A DNA stretch of 64,000 nucleotides, from the NCBI GenBank assembly GCA_026706075.1, contig JAPOZM010000088.1:62001-126000 (forward strand), written 5' to 3'. Under the pieces are notes generated by a model, which searched no databases, was not told where the DNA came from, and worked only from the letters and a program-made list of their open reading frames with translations. Source of the stretch: Gemmatimonadaceae bacterium (lineage in GTDB: Bacteria; Latescibacterota; UBA2968; UBA8231). Below, piece by piece: positions 48,654 to 58,131 of this stretch (positions within the stretch are counted from its first letter, which is position 1; each line of letters starts with the position of its first letter). The position numbers and the translations under genes were made by a program.

Positions 48654-49394
48654 TCACTCCAGGAGATCCTCGGCCACGTCGGCCACGAGGGTGCCGGCAT
48701 CCTCTCCCTCGCAGATCCTCTGCACGGTGCCGGTCTCGGTGACGTCGAAGAGGTGCAGGGGAAGGCCGTTGTCCCTCGCCAGGATGACGGCGGTCTGGTC
48801 GATGACCCGCAGGTCGCGGCTCAGGATCGTGTTGTAGTGCATGCGCCGGTACATCCGCGCCTGGGGATCGATCTTCGGATCGGCGGTGAACACCCCCCGG
48901 GCGTCGTTCTTGGCGTAGAGGATGGCGTTGGAGCGCGTCTCCAGGGCGCGCTGCACGGCCGGGTAGTCCGTGGTCAGGTACGGCTGGCCCAGCCCCCCTG
49001 CGAAGATGACCACGTATCCCTTCTTCAGATGCTGGATCGCCCGCAGACGGATGTAAGGTTCGGCCACCATGTTTATCTCGATCGCCGTCATGACGCGCAC
49101 CTCGACGTCGCCCCCGGACTTGGACGACAGCACGCCGCGCAGCATCAGGCTGTTCACCACGGTGCCCATCATGCCGATGTTGTCGGCCTCGGCCCGTTCG
49201 ATGCCCCATTGGGAGGAGAGGTCGCCGCGGAAGATGTTGCCGCCGCCGATGACGACCGAGACCTGCACCCCGCCAGCATGAAGGCGAAGCACCTCGTTGG
49301 CGATGTGATCGAGAGCGGCGTGATCGAAGCCGTACTCCTTTCCGCCGGAGACCGCCTCGCCGCTGAGCTTGAGGGTTACGCGTCGGTAGCGCAT
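48654..49394 (-). CDS. pyrH: UMP kinase
   Basis: A 246-residue amino-acid-kinase-fold enzyme that phosphorylates UMP. VTLKLSGEAVSG, VVIGGGNIFRGD, the GMMGTVVNSLMLRG segment and AKNDARGVFTADPK are all UMP-kinase signatures. ATG 49394 has an AAGG site; an upstream TTG (49409) overlapping the purB stop is also possible. Bacterial pyrH usually sits in rpsB-tsf-pyrH-frr; here it is with purB and a HisI-like gene instead. Confidence 0.95.
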   Translation of the reverse strand: MRYRRVTLKLSGEAVSGGKEYGFDHAALDHIANEVLRLHAGGVQVSVVIGGGNIFRGDLSSQWGIERAEADNIGMMGTVVNSLMLRGVLSSKSGGDVEVRVMTAIEINMVAEPYIRLRAIQHLKKGYVVIFAGGLGQPYLTTDYPAVQRALETRSNAILYAKNDARGVFTADPKIDPQARMYRRMHYNTILSRDLRVIDQTAVILARDNGLPLHLFDVTETGTVQRICEGEDAGTLVADVAEDLLE

Positions 49395-49405
49395 GGTGTC
49401 CTTGC

Positions 49406-50896
49406 TCAAAGGAGGCGACCCTTCTCGATCTCGGCCGCCGCGGGCCACCTGGCCACGACATCGTCGACGCGGCGGGAGAACCGGTCGACCTGCTCGACCG
49501 CGAGGCCGACGAAGTCGGCGCCGCGGGACAGCAGATCCTCGATCTCGGCGGTGCTCAGCGGCACCCGGTCGTCGCCGCCCAGACGCTGGACGAGGTCGTT
49601 CTCGGTGGCGCCCTGCTCCCGCAGGGCCAGGGCAGCCGCAACGGCGTGCTCCCGGATCGCCTCGTGGACCTCCTCTCGGCCCCCGCCTCGGCGGAGGGAC
49701 TCCATCAGCAGGGTGGTGGTGGCGAGGAAGGGCAGGTAGCGCTCGAGCTCACGGGCCAGCGCGACTTCGTAGACCCCCATGTCGTCGACGACGTGGAGGG
49801 CCGTCTCCAGCAGGCCGTCGAAGGCAAGGCAGCTGTCGGGCAGGGCGACGCGCCGCACCACCGAGCAGGAGACGTCGCCCTCGAACCACTGGTCTCCCAC
49901 GAGCCCTCCGAGCATGTGGACGTAGCCGCCGAGGACGACCTGCAGGCCGTTGATCCGCTCGGCGCTGCGCGTGTTCATCTTGTGAGGCATGGCCGATGAG
50001 CCCACCTGGCCGCGGGCGAAGCCCTCGGTGGCGGCCTCGGCCCCGGCCATGAGGCGCAGGGTGCGGGCCAGGTTGGCGATGCCGCCCCCCATCTGGTAGA
50101 GGCAGCTGACGACCTCGAAGTCGAGGCCCCGGGGGTAGACTTGGCCCACGGCGTCGAGCCGCGCTGCGAACCCGAGGTGGACCCGGACCCGGTCCTGCAG
50201 CTCTTCCACTCTATCCGCCTCGCCGCCGAACAAGGTGAGCTGGTCGAGGGCGGTGCCGACGGCGCCCTGGAGACCCCGCAGGGGGTACGACGCGGCGAGG
50301 GACTCGAGCCGCCGGAAGGCGATCAGCATCTCCTCGCCGTAAGCGGCGAGCCGCTTGCCCATGGTCGTCGGCTGGGCCGCGGCGTGGTGAGTGCGGGCCA
50401 CCACGGGCAGATCGCGCCACTCCAGGGCGCGGCCCCGAAGCCGGTCGAGGAGGTGGGCGTACTTCGCCGCCAGCAGGCCGATGCTGGTCAGGACCTGGAA
50501 CTGCTCGACATTGTCGGTCAGGTCCCGGCTCGTCATGCCCTTGTGGATCTGCTCGTGGCCGGCGAGGGCGCAGAACTCCTCGATGCGAGCCTTGACGTCG
50601 TGGCGGGTGCGGAGCTCGCGGCGTCGGATCGAGGCGAGATCGACCCGGTCTGCGACGGCCTCGCAGGCCTCGACGGCCCCTGCCGGCACCTCGATCCCGA
50701 GGTCGGCCTGAGCCTTCAGGACAGCGATCCAGAGACGCCGCTCGAGCCGTACCTTCCCCTCATCCGACCACACCGACCGGACCGCGGGGCTGGCGTAGCG
50801 GCTGGCGAGGACGTTCGGGTTCGAGTCCCGGGTCGGGTCAGTCAAAGTCTCGTGATCTGCAGTCGAGGAAGGGGCCGAGCACCGGAGCGAAATCAT
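49406..50896 (-). CDS. purB: Adenylosuccinate lyase
   Basis: A 496-residue fumarase/aspartase-superfamily lyase that acts twice in purine synthesis. The signature GSSAMPHKMNTRSAERING is intact, with IHKGMTSRDLTDNVEQFQVL and ARTHHAAAQPTTMGKRLAAY upstream (both contain catalytic or binding His). ATG 50896 has GAGGGG about 9 nt upstream; a TTG near 50847 would remove an odd N-terminal segment and is possible. It runs ahead of pyrH, making a nucleotide-synthesis mini-operon. Confidence 0.94.
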   Translation of the reverse strand: MISLRCSAPSSTADHETLTDPTRDSNPNVLASRYASPAVRSVWSDEGKVRLERRLWIAVLKAQADLGIEVPAGAVEACEAVADRVDLASIRRRELRTRHDVKARIEEFCALAGHEQIHKGMTSRDLTDNVEQFQVLTSIGLLAAKYAHLLDRLRGRALEWRDLPVVARTHHAAAQPTTMGKRLAAYGEEMLIAFRRLESLAASYPLRGLQGAVGTALDQLTLFGGEADRVEELQDRVRVHLGFAARLDAVGQVYPRGLDFEVVSCLYQMGGGIANLARTLRLMAGAEAATEGFARGQVGSSAMPHKMNTRSAERINGLQVVLGGYVHMLGGLVGDQWFEGDVSCSVVRRVALPDSCLAFDGLLETALHVVDDMGVYEVALARELERYLPFLATTTLLMESLRRGGGREEVHEAIREHAVAAALALREQGATENDLVQRLGGDDRVPLSTAEIEDLLSRGADFVGLAVEQVDRFSRRVDDVVARWPAAAEIEKGRLL

Positions 50897-50947
50897 AACG
50901 ATTCCCCTCAATAATCGCTACCGGGCCCCTCTCAGCCCGGGCCGTGG

Positions 50948-52354
50948 CTACATCGGTCCCGCCCAGCGCCAGTAGAGCACGTTCAGCGGCGCCAGCAGGA
51001 GCAGGGACAGGGAGGAGACCAGGAACATGGCCGCCGCCAGCTGCCTCGGAGTCAGGGCGCCATACGCGAGGACGACCATGAACGGCGCCGACTGGTAGGG
51101 GAGAAAGGCAACCGTCGTCGCCATGGCCACGCTCAGGGCGCTGGCCAGCGGGTCGAGGCCGGCGGCCGCCCCCGCCTCGAGGAGGCTCGGAGTGGCCACG
51201 GCGCCCACGGCGGCGATATCCATCAGGAAGTCGAGAGGCACGGCCGCCGCGGTCAGCATCAGGTGCGGATCGAGCCATCCTTCACCCGCCTTCCCGAGGT
51301 GGACCGCTGCCCCGGCGAGGGCGCCCTGGCTGAAGCCCGTCCCGTCGAGGACGGCGCCGATCCCGAAGAGGGCCGCCAGGTAGAAGAAGAAGGGGTAGTC
51401 CACCTGACGCAGGCGCTCCGGCGCGAGGGCGCCCACGCCGGGGGTGACGGCCAGCAGGACGACGGCGAGGCCGACGAGGACCGGCGGGAAACCGTGGACC
51501 ACGTCGCTGGCCCACAGGCCGACGCCGAGGAGCATCAGGAATGCCGTGCGGCGCTGACCCGCCCCGGCACCGGGGTGCGGGACCGGGCGTCGCTCGCCGA
51601 AGGGCCGCAGCCGGCGTCCCCAGATCACCCAGATCACCGCCGCGCACAGGAGCGTGCGCAGGGCGCCCATGACGGGGAACATCCACAGCAGCCACTCGCC
51701 CCAGTAGACGACCCGTCCGGTGACCGCCTCGAGCTGGCCTGCCACGACCAGGTTCGGCACGGTGCCGGTGAGAATGCCAGCGCCGCCGTAGTAGGTACCG
51801 AACAGTATCGACAGGATCACCACGGGAGGCAGGGCGGGATCCTCGCCGTCCGGATCGAGGGCGTGGATCAGGGCGGTCCCCACTGGCATCAGCAGCAGCA
51901 CGCGTACCACGCCGGAGGGGACCAGGAAGGCCGCCAACAGACCCAGGCCGTGGAGACCCAGGACCAGGCGCGCCCGGCCTCCGGCGAGCAGGGGAAGGGC
52001 GGCCCGGGCCAGGCGACCCCCCAGGCCGCTCTCGGAGACCATCAGACTGAGGACCATCCCGGAGAACACCAGCCAGATGGTGGAACCGGCGAAGGGCGCG
52101 AAGGTCCGGCCGAAGTCGACCAGTCCGCTCACCGGCAGCAGTACCAGAACGACGAGGGAGGTCCAGGAGATGGGGACGGGCTGGGCAGTCCACAGGAGCA
52201 GCGCGAAGAGGCTGATCCCGAGGGCCTGCTGCTGCTCTGCCGGCAGCCACGGCAGGGGCGCGAGGAAGCCCGCCGCCAGGAGGACCGCGGCGGCGGCGCC
52301 GACCCGGCGGGCGGTCGGTGTCTGCGGCGCGCCCGCCGCCGGGGTGGCTCCCAT
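50948..52354 (-). CDS. SLC13/DASS-family sodium-coupled anion transporter
   Basis: A 468-residue permease with about 12 helices. TAQPVPISWTSLVVLVLLP and FAGSTIWLVFSGMVLSLMV match the SLC13 (CitT/DASS) opening, and GGAGILTGTVPNLVVAGQL and LDFLMDIAAVGAVATPSL match the two ion/substrate motif regions. These carriers move dicarboxylates, citrate or sulfate with Na+. It starts 4 nt after dctM, so this carboxylate carrier and the TRAP transporter are one operon, giving two different routes for probably related acids. Confidence 0.85.
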   Translation of the reverse strand: MGATPAAGAPQTPTARRVGAAAAVLLAAGFLAPLPWLPAEQQQALGISLFALLLWTAQPVPISWTSLVVLVLLPVSGLVDFGRTFAPFAGSTIWLVFSGMVLSLMVSESGLGGRLARAALPLLAGGRARLVLGLHGLGLLAAFLVPSGVVRVLLLMPVGTALIHALDPDGEDPALPPVVILSILFGTYYGGAGILTGTVPNLVVAGQLEAVTGRVVYWGEWLLWMFPVMGALRTLLCAAVIWVIWGRRLRPFGERRPVPHPGAGAGQRRTAFLMLLGVGLWASDVVHGFPPVLVGLAVVLLAVTPGVGALAPERLRQVDYPFFFYLAALFGIGAVLDGTGFSQGALAGAAVHLGKAGEGWLDPHLMLTAAAVPLDFLMDIAAVGAVATPSLLEAGAAAGLDPLASALSVAMATTVAFLPYQSAPFMVVLAYGALTPRQLAAAMFLVSSLSLLLLAPLNVLYWRWAGPM

Positions 52355-52358
52355 GGGG

Positions 52359-53654
52359 TCAGTCCAGGGCGAACAGACTGAGGGCCGGGACGTAGGTAAT
52401 GACCAGCAGGCAGGCCAGCAGGATCAGGAGGAAGGGGAGGGAGGCCCGGTAGAGCTGGAGGATGGGCCGCTCCAGACGGGCGCTGGCGATGAAAAGGTTC
52501 AGCCCCACCGGCGGGGTCGAGTAGCCGATCTCCAGGTTGGCGAGGAAGATGATCCCGAGGTGCACGGGATGGATGTCGTAGGCCGCCGCCACCGGCAGGA
52601 TCAGGGGGACGACGACGACGAGGGCGGAGAACATGTCGATCATGCAGCCCACGGCGAGGAGGAACAGGTTCAACAGAACGAGGAAGAGCAACCGGCTCTC
52701 GATCCCCCCCTGGAGCGTCGCCAGCAGACGGGTGGGGATCTCGGCGTCGATCAGGAAGGAGGTGTAGGCCATGGACGAGGCCAGGATCAGGTAGATCCCT
52801 CCCACGAGGACCATGGTTTCGCGGATGATGCCCGGAAGCTGGGAGAGCCGGATCTCCCTGCGCAGGACCATCTCCACCACCAGCACGTACATGGCGCTCA
52901 AGGCGGCGGCCTCGCTGACGGCGATGAACCCCGAGTAGATGCCGGTGATCACGGCGACGGGCAGGAGAAGCTCCCAGACCGCCTCTACGCAGGCGGACAC
53001 AACCCTTTCGCCGGACCTCTCCGGGGGATCCCCCGGGGTCCCGGCCGGGGGCTCCGGGAAGGAGGTGCGGTTGACGCGGCGCCCGACGAAGAAGCCATAC
53101 CCGGCCAGAGCCAGGACCAGGAGCATGCCCGGGGCGATGCCGGCGACGAACAACTCGTCGATCGGCGTCTCCGAGACGATCCCGTAGAGGATCAGGGGGA
53201 TGCTCGGAGGAAAGAGCAGGCCCAGGCTCCCGGAGGTGGTGAGCAACCCGAGGGAGAAGGACTCGGGGTAGCGGGCCTGTTGCAGGGCGGGGAAGAGCAG
53301 CCCGCCCACGGCGACGATGGTCATTCCCGAGGCGCCGGTGAAGGCGGTGAGGAGGGCGCACACCGACAGGGCCATGATCGCCAGCCCCCCGGGCAACCAC
53401 CACAGAAGCGCCTCCGACAGCCGGACGAGGCGGCGGGCGGCTCCGCTCTCGGCGAGCAGGAACCCGCTGAAGGCGAAGAGGGGGATCGCCGTCAGAGCCG
53501 GCTCGTCGGCCAGCCGGTACATCTCGATGAACAGCACGGTGAGGTCGACGCCGTCGGAGGCGAACACCACGAGAGCGAGGACGGCGATGATCACGAAGAG
53601 GGGCGTCCCGACCGTGGCCAGCAGGAGTCCCGTCAGTGTGGTGAGAAGGGACAC
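52359..53654 (-). CDS. dctM: TRAP transporter large permease (DctM)
   Basis: A 431-residue polytopic subunit of a tripartite ATP-independent periplasmic transporter. IPLFAFSGFLLAESGAARR, LTAFTGASGMTIVAVGG and LGLLFPPSIPLILYG are the usual DctM signatures. It uses Na+ to take up a ligand handed over by the periplasmic subunit. GTG 53654 is 1 nt from the DctQ stop. Substrate unknown. Confidence 0.95.
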   Translation of the reverse strand: MSLLTTLTGLLLATVGTPLFVIIAVLALVVFASDGVDLTVLFIEMYRLADEPALTAIPLFAFSGFLLAESGAARRLVRLSEALLWWLPGGLAIMALSVCALLTAFTGASGMTIVAVGGLLFPALQQARYPESFSLGLLTTSGSLGLLFPPSIPLILYGIVSETPIDELFVAGIAPGMLLVLALAGYGFFVGRRVNRTSFPEPPAGTPGDPPERSGERVVSACVEAVWELLLPVAVITGIYSGFIAVSEAAALSAMYVLVVEMVLRREIRLSQLPGIIRETMVLVGGIYLILASSMAYTSFLIDAEIPTRLLATLQGGIESRLLFLVLLNLFLLAVGCMIDMFSALVVVVPLILPVAAAYDIHPVHLGIIFLANLEIGYSTPPVGLNLFIASARLERPILQLYRASLPFLLILLACLLVITYVPALSLFALD

Positions 53655-53655
53655 G

Positions 53656-54138
53656 TCAGACCCCGCTCCGCAGCCGGCGCCAGCCGTTGATCAGGAAGCG
53701 AAGGGCCATCCCGGCGAAGACGGCGGGGAAGACGAGCTGGGCGACCCAGGCCGGCACGCCGGGGAAGGCCTCGGCCCCGTAGGCGCGTTCATCGAGGACG
53801 AATCGGAGGGCGATAGGGGCCAGGATCCCGCAGAGGGCGGCAGCCACCAGGTCACCGCAGGCCGCCACCCGGGGCCGCCAGCGCGGGGGCACCAGACGCA
53901 GGACCGCGTCGATGCGGATGTGCCGGTCCTGTCGGGTGGCGACCAGGGCCCCCAGGAAGCTCGACCATAGAACGAGATGGCGCAGCAGCGGGTCTGCCCA
54001 GAACCAGGTGATCTGGAACAGGTTGCGCATGAGGATCTGGGCGAAAGCGAGACACAGAAGACAGCCCACGAGGGCGACGAGAGCGACCTCCTCGGGGCGC
54101 CGGTAGAGGGGGGAGCGAGTTGGCTCGGCCGCCTTCAT
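53656..54138 (-). CDS. dctQ: TRAP transporter small permease (DctQ)
   Basis: A 160-residue protein with four hydrophobic helices. ILMRNLFQITWFWADPLLRH and WSSFLGALVATRQDRHIRID are the conserved DctQ core. It forms the membrane pair with DctM. ATG 54138 overlaps the periplasmic-subunit stop as ATGA. Confidence 0.93.
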   Translation of the reverse strand: MKAAEPTRSPLYRRPEEVALVALVGCLLCLAFAQILMRNLFQITWFWADPLLRHLVLWSSFLGALVATRQDRHIRIDAVLRLVPPRWRPRVAACGDLVAAALCGILAPIALRFVLDERAYGAEAFPGVPAWVAQLVFPAVFAGMALRFLINGWRRLRSGV

Positions 54139-55184
54139 CCTCCGTCCCGGCGCCCGCGGAAGTCGCCCAGATGCCGCAGGATCCGCTCGTACACCGGGGC
54201 CGAAAAGGCGCGTCCGACGAGCTCGGGGCGCGACTCCTCCACCAGGGACCGGAAGGAAGCGACATCCGCCTCCGTCGGGACGACAGGCTGAAGCCCCTCG
54301 GCCCGCATGATCCGCAGGGCCTCCTCGTTGTCGCCGCGGCCTCTCAGATTGTGCTCGCCGATCCGGGCGGCGGCGACTCGGGTGAGGAGCTCCTGGTGTT
54401 CGGCGGATAGACCATCGTAGTACTTCCGGTGGACCACGAAGGCGCCCAGGGTGTAGTTGATCGGCAACTCGGTGTAGTAACCGACCCTGGTGAACCACTG
54501 CAGAATGATCGCCGCCGCCGGCGAGGCATAGACCACGTCCACCAGGTTGGTCTGCAAGCCGAGGAGAACGTCCGGAATCGCCAGGGGAACCGAGGTGACC
54601 CCCGCCTTCTCGAAGAGGACCTCGGTGATCGGCTCTCCCTGCAGCCTCCAGATCTTGAGACCGTGGAGGTCGCCCGTTCCGCGCACCGGATCCTTCGACA
54701 GCAAGTGGACGAAGCCGATGTCGGCCCACCCGAGGAGCACGAATCCCTGATCGAGGAAGAGAGCCTTGAACTCCTGCTCCGTCTGTGCGAGCACGTAGTC
54801 GATCTCGTCGTATCCGCCGAAGAGGAAGGGCATCTCCAGGGCCAGCACCTCCCGGCACACGCGGCTGACGCCGGTGCCTCCGAGGGCGGCCCCCTGAAGC
54901 TGGCCGATCCGAATCTTGCGCAGCATCACATCCTCGTCGCCCTGCACTCCCCCCGGGTAGATCCGCAGCTTGAGGGCATCGTCGGTGGCGGCCCTCAGGT
55001 CCGCGTCCATCTCCCGCAGCGCCCGGGCCCAGCCGCTGCCCTCGGGCGCGAGGGTGGAGATCTTCAGGACCGTGCCCGCCGACGCCGGGTCGGGGGTCCA
55101 GATGGCCAGTGCCATTCCGGCGCCCAGAACGGTCAGAAGCTCTCGCAGAGGCGGAATCCGTGCGGCCGTCTCAGAAGTGTTCAT
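54135..55184 (-). CDS. TRAP transporter periplasmic substrate-binding protein (DctP/TatP type)
   Basis: A 349-residue exported binding protein. After a signal peptide (GAGMALAIWTPDPASAG) comes KISTLAPEGSGWARAL, the DctP opening, then LEMPFLFGGYDEIDYVL, LKIWRLQGEPITEVLF (the conserved Arg that holds a carboxylate in many DctP proteins is probably here) and PINYTLGAFVVHRKYYDGL. ATG 55184 overlaps the TatT stop by 14 nt; ATG 55193 three codons earlier is equally possible. In Treponema pallidum TatP and TatT bind each other; the same pairing is expected. Confidence 0.9.
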   Translation of the reverse strand: MNTSETAARIPPLRELLTVLGAGMALAIWTPDPASAGTVLKISTLAPEGSGWARALREMDADLRAATDDALKLRIYPGGVQGDEDVMLRKIRIGQLQGAALGGTGVSRVCREVLALEMPFLFGGYDEIDYVLAQTEQEFKALFLDQGFVLLGWADIGFVHLLSKDPVRGTGDLHGLKIWRLQGEPITEVLFEKAGVTSVPLAIPDVLLGLQTNLVDVVYASPAAAIILQWFTRVGYYTELPINYTLGAFVVHRKYYDGLSAEHQELLTRVAAARIGEHNLRGRGDNEEALRIMRAEGLQPVVPTEADVASFRSLVEESRPELVGRAFSAPVYERILRHLGDFRGRRDGG

Positions 55185-56043
55185 CGATCTCATCCAGAAG
55201 GAGTCGGGCCTGCCGCTGGGCAGCGGCGTTCTGCAGGGTGAGCTCCGGCACCGCATCTACGGGGCGCTCGAGCACCTCGCGCAGCAACTCTTCGTAGAGC
55301 TGGCGGTCGAAGATCTGGCGTGCGTAGTAACGGGCCTTCTGAACCAGCACGGACAGGTCCTTCCCCCCGCTGAGGTCGATGGCCCGGTCGAAGTGCCGGA
55401 GCGAGCGGTCAGGATCCCCGCCGAGCATCCGGGGCAAAGCCCCGTAGTAGACGCCGAGGAAGACGTGGGGACCTCCACCCTGGAAGCCTTCGTCGTGCTC
55501 GAGGACCCATTCCATCATGTAGATGACGCGCGGAAGCTGGGCGAGTGCCGGCATCGACTGCAGATTGGTGCTCACCCACCCGCCCCAGGCACTCGCCGTC
55601 CAGAAAACCCATGGCAGGTCGTCCTCCTTGAGGTGCCGCTCCACCTGGGCGAACTCGCCGAAGGAAGCCTCCCGGAGTCCTTTCAGCGCCGGTCTGCGCG
55701 CGACGAGACCATCCCATCCGTAGTCCCTGGCGCGGCGGTACAGGCGTCGCGCCCGAGACGCGTCCTCATGCTCGATCAGAACGGCATAGGCGGTGTATCC
55801 CTCGGCCGCCGCCAGCAGAAGGTCGTCGTCCTGCGGGTCGGACTCGAGGAGACCTTCGAGGAGCACCAGAAAGGTGGGTACCGCCTGCGCCACCAGTTCG
55901 ATGTCGTCATGGCGGGCCGAGGCCGAGGCCACGTCTTCCGTCAGGTTGCCGATGGCGGCGGACCGAAGGTATCCGCACGAGGAGGCGATGCCCCAGATGC
56001 AGAGGAAGAGGGCGCGGAGCGAGAGTCGCGCCGCCAAGCGCAT
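55171..56043 (-). CDS. TRAP-associated TatT-family lipoprotein
   Basis: A 290-residue probable lipoprotein. A hydrophobic start (LSLRALFLCIWGIASSCG) ends in a Cys in a lipobox-like context. The helical rest has DLPWVFWTASAWGGWVSTN and GGPHVFLGVYYGALPRMLGG, marks I know from the TatT (Tp0956) family, whose four helix-hairpin repeats form a trimer with a pore-like tunnel beside the TRAP binding protein. ATG 56043 is chosen because it gives the shortest signal peptide. It leads the five-gene operon TatT-DctP-DctQ-DctM-SLC13, so ligand may pass through TatT before reaching DctP. Confidence 0.87.
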   Translation of the reverse strand: MRLAARLSLRALFLCIWGIASSCGYLRSAAIGNLTEDVASASARHDDIELVAQAVPTFLVLLEGLLESDPQDDDLLLAAAEGYTAYAVLIEHEDASRARRLYRRARDYGWDGLVARRPALKGLREASFGEFAQVERHLKEDDLPWVFWTASAWGGWVSTNLQSMPALAQLPRVIYMMEWVLEHDEGFQGGGPHVFLGVYYGALPRMLGGDPDRSLRHFDRAIDLSGGKDLSVLVQKARYYARQIFDRQLYEELLREVLERPVDAVPELTLQNAAAQRQARLLLDEIDEHF

Positions 56044-56152
56044 GATCCGATCTCTGCGGAGCGGGGAGCGGGAGGAAGGGGGGAGGGGCCCGCGGAGACT
56101 CGGCCCTCCATGCCTGGTGAGGACAAGTAATATCACTCGTGCCGAATGATCG

Positions 56153-57238
56153 TCAAGGAGCCGGCGCCTCTGCCTGAGCCGGTTGGCGGCGCTGCTGCAC
56201 ACAGCTCCACGGATCATCCGTGTGGGCGCACGCGGCCAGGGCGGCCACCGCCGCCGGCAGCTCCCCCCGGAAGCGCGCGAGGACCGCCTCGAAGTCCGCT
56301 GACCGACTGTGATAGCGCCGGTACGACAGCAGGAGCGCGTTGTTCGGCTCCCAGTCGAGGAATCCATCGTATCCCCTGCCGAAGTCGGCTCGGGCCTTGC
56401 GGAAGTCTCTCCGGGCCTGCCGAAAGATCACCCGGCGCTCCCGGAGGACCTCGTCCTTGCCGGAACCGCTGGTGTACAGGCTGTCCAGGCGCGACGCCAC
56501 GCCTCGCACGAACCCGGTGAACCGGTCCGCGTGCCGCCGCCTCAGCAGCGCTCGCCGGACCTGGGCGGAGGTCGATCCGTGCCGGTCCGCGAGATATTGC
56601 AGGGCGCCGGCACGCCCGACGAAGGTGGCTGCGCTCTCGTTGTAGTCGGCGTGGCCCTCGGCGTAGATGTCGGAGTGGGTCAACTCGTGGAGGATCAGCT
56701 CCGCCAGGCGGTCCTCGGAATACCCCGCCATGGTGCTCAGCACCGGATCCTCGAGATAGCCGAGTGTGCTGTAGGCCGATACGGGCCGCAGGATGGCGTC
56801 AAACCCCTCGGCGCGCAGCCGGTCTCGTTCGGCGCTGGCGAGGCCGCCGTCGAAGTAACCCTTGTACGGCAACTCGCCCAAAATCGGAAACCACCACAGG
56901 AACGGCTCGAACCGGTGGGCCGGAGAGGCGGAGACGTTCCAGGCCACGGGGCCGCCCCCCGTGTCAAAGTAGCGGGTGTACCCCCTGGAAGCGGTCAGTC
57001 CGACGCGCTCGCGGCCGAAGCGGAGCACCTCCTCGACGCGTTCGAGGACCTCCCGGACCTCGACGGGAGTCGAAGGCTCGGCCAAGAGCTCGTCCACCGC
57101 CTGGCCATGCAGCAGAATCCGCCCCTGGCCGTGGGCGAGATGCAGGTAGTACTCGAGCTCGCCGCAGGCCGCCAACAGCGGCAGCAAGGCCATGAGGCCG
57201 ATCCTTGAGCAAACGGAGAGGGTAGAATGGGGACGCAA
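56153..57238 (-). CDS. Putative zinc aminopeptidase lipoprotein (PF10023-like)
   Basis: A 361-residue exported metallopeptidase. LLPLLAACGELEYYL gives a lipobox (LAAC). HGQGRILLHGQAVDELLAEP is the N-terminal family stretch; LAELILHELTHSDIYAEGHA holds the HExxH zinc site, and NESAATFVG supplies the third ligand Glu. FRKARADFGRGYDGFLDWEP and the ending ALLLSYRRYHS also fit. TTG 57238 gives a normal signal peptide; ATG 57193 leaves too few residues before the Cys. The family name is from memory; proteolytic activity is likely from the motif. Confidence 0.82.
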   Translation of the reverse strand: MRPHSTLSVCSRIGLMALLPLLAACGELEYYLHLAHGQGRILLHGQAVDELLAEPSTPVEVREVLERVEEVLRFGRERVGLTASRGYTRYFDTGGGPVAWNVSASPAHRFEPFLWWFPILGELPYKGYFDGGLASAERDRLRAEGFDAILRPVSAYSTLGYLEDPVLSTMAGYSEDRLAELILHELTHSDIYAEGHADYNESAATFVGRAGALQYLADRHGSTSAQVRRALLRRRHADRFTGFVRGVASRLDSLYTSGSGKDEVLRERRVIFRQARRDFRKARADFGRGYDGFLDWEPNNALLLSYRRYHSRSADFEAVLARFRGELPAAVAALAACAHTDDPWSCVQQRRQPAQAEAPAP

Positions 57239-57378
57239 CCCGAGGCTCGGCTTTGTCGATCGGCCCGGCCCGGCGGGGAAGCGGTGCGCCCTCGCCGGGC
57301 CGTGCGTCGGCGCGAGGGAAGGGGAGGTGGCCTCCTTGCGTGGATCGCCTCCGCGCAAGGCTGTGCCGCCCGACAACA

Positions 57379-58131
57379 CTACAGACGCGTCCGAGCCTGC
57401 TCGAGCCCCTGCCGGGCGGCTGCTGACCGAGGATTGACGCGGAGGGCCTTTTCGTACTGGGCAGCCGCCTCCGGCCAGCTCGACTCCTCCGCGAACAGGG
57501 CGCCGAGCCCGAGGTAGGCGTCGAGGGCGTTGATGTTGCTTTCGATGGCGCGCTCGAAGGCCTGACGCGCGCCACCGGTGTCACCGGCCTTGGCCAGGGC
57601 CTTGCCGAGAAGGATGGAACTCTCCGAGTAGCCGGGGTTGGCGGTCACGGCGCGCTCAAAGCAGGCGATGGCACTGTCCAATCGGCCTTCCGCTTGGGCC
57701 AGCTCTCCGAGGCGGAGGAGGGCCAGGGGATGATCCGGCAGGGCACCGAGGGCCAGGTCGAAGGCGGGCCGGGCGCGGGCCGGCCGACCCTGGGCAAGCC
57801 ACTCGAGGCCGCTATTGTAGTGGATGAAGAACAGCTGGCCCCGGTACCGGCGGGCGAGTTGGGACAGCCCTTTCGCCTCGTAGACGGCGGCCAGCCCGTC
57901 GAGGGCCTCGACGCTCGAGCTGTCCTGGCTCAGGGCTCGCCGGAAGCCCTCGGTGGCCCGTTGGAGCCTGCCTTCGGACTGCTGGTGCCGTGCCCAGGCG
58001 AGCAACTCGGAAGTGCCGGCCTCGGCCGGCACTTCCTCCGGTGGACTGCAGGCGGCTGAAAGGCAACAGAAGACGAGGAAAAGGCTGGCGCCCGGTGGCA
58101 GGACCCGGGGACTCCTACGGAGGGAGCTCAC
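57379..58131 (-). CDS. TPR-repeat lipoprotein
   Basis: A 250-residue lipoprotein. A signal peptide (LFLVFCCLSAAC) ends with a lipobox Cys at residue 28. The rest is a stack of about five tetratricopeptide repeats, for example RLQRATEGFRRALSQDSSS, DSAIACFERAVTANPGYSE and PEAAAQYEKALRVNPRSAA, with the usual Trp/Leu/Gly/Tyr/Ala/Pro spacing. GTG 58131 overlaps the previous stop (GTGA). It is likely a scaffold for a protein complex in the periplasm. The 140-bp gap to the next gene shows no gene. Confidence 0.88.
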   Translation of the reverse strand: MSSLRRSPRVLPPGASLFLVFCCLSAACSPPEEVPAEAGTSELLAWARHQQSEGRLQRATEGFRRALSQDSSSVEALDGLAAVYEAKGLSQLARRYRGQLFFIHYNSGLEWLAQGRPARARPAFDLALGALPDHPLALLRLGELAQAEGRLDSAIACFERAVTANPGYSESSILLGKALAKAGDTGGARQAFERAIESNINALDAYLGLGALFAEESSWPEAAAQYEKALRVNPRSAAARQGLEQARTRL

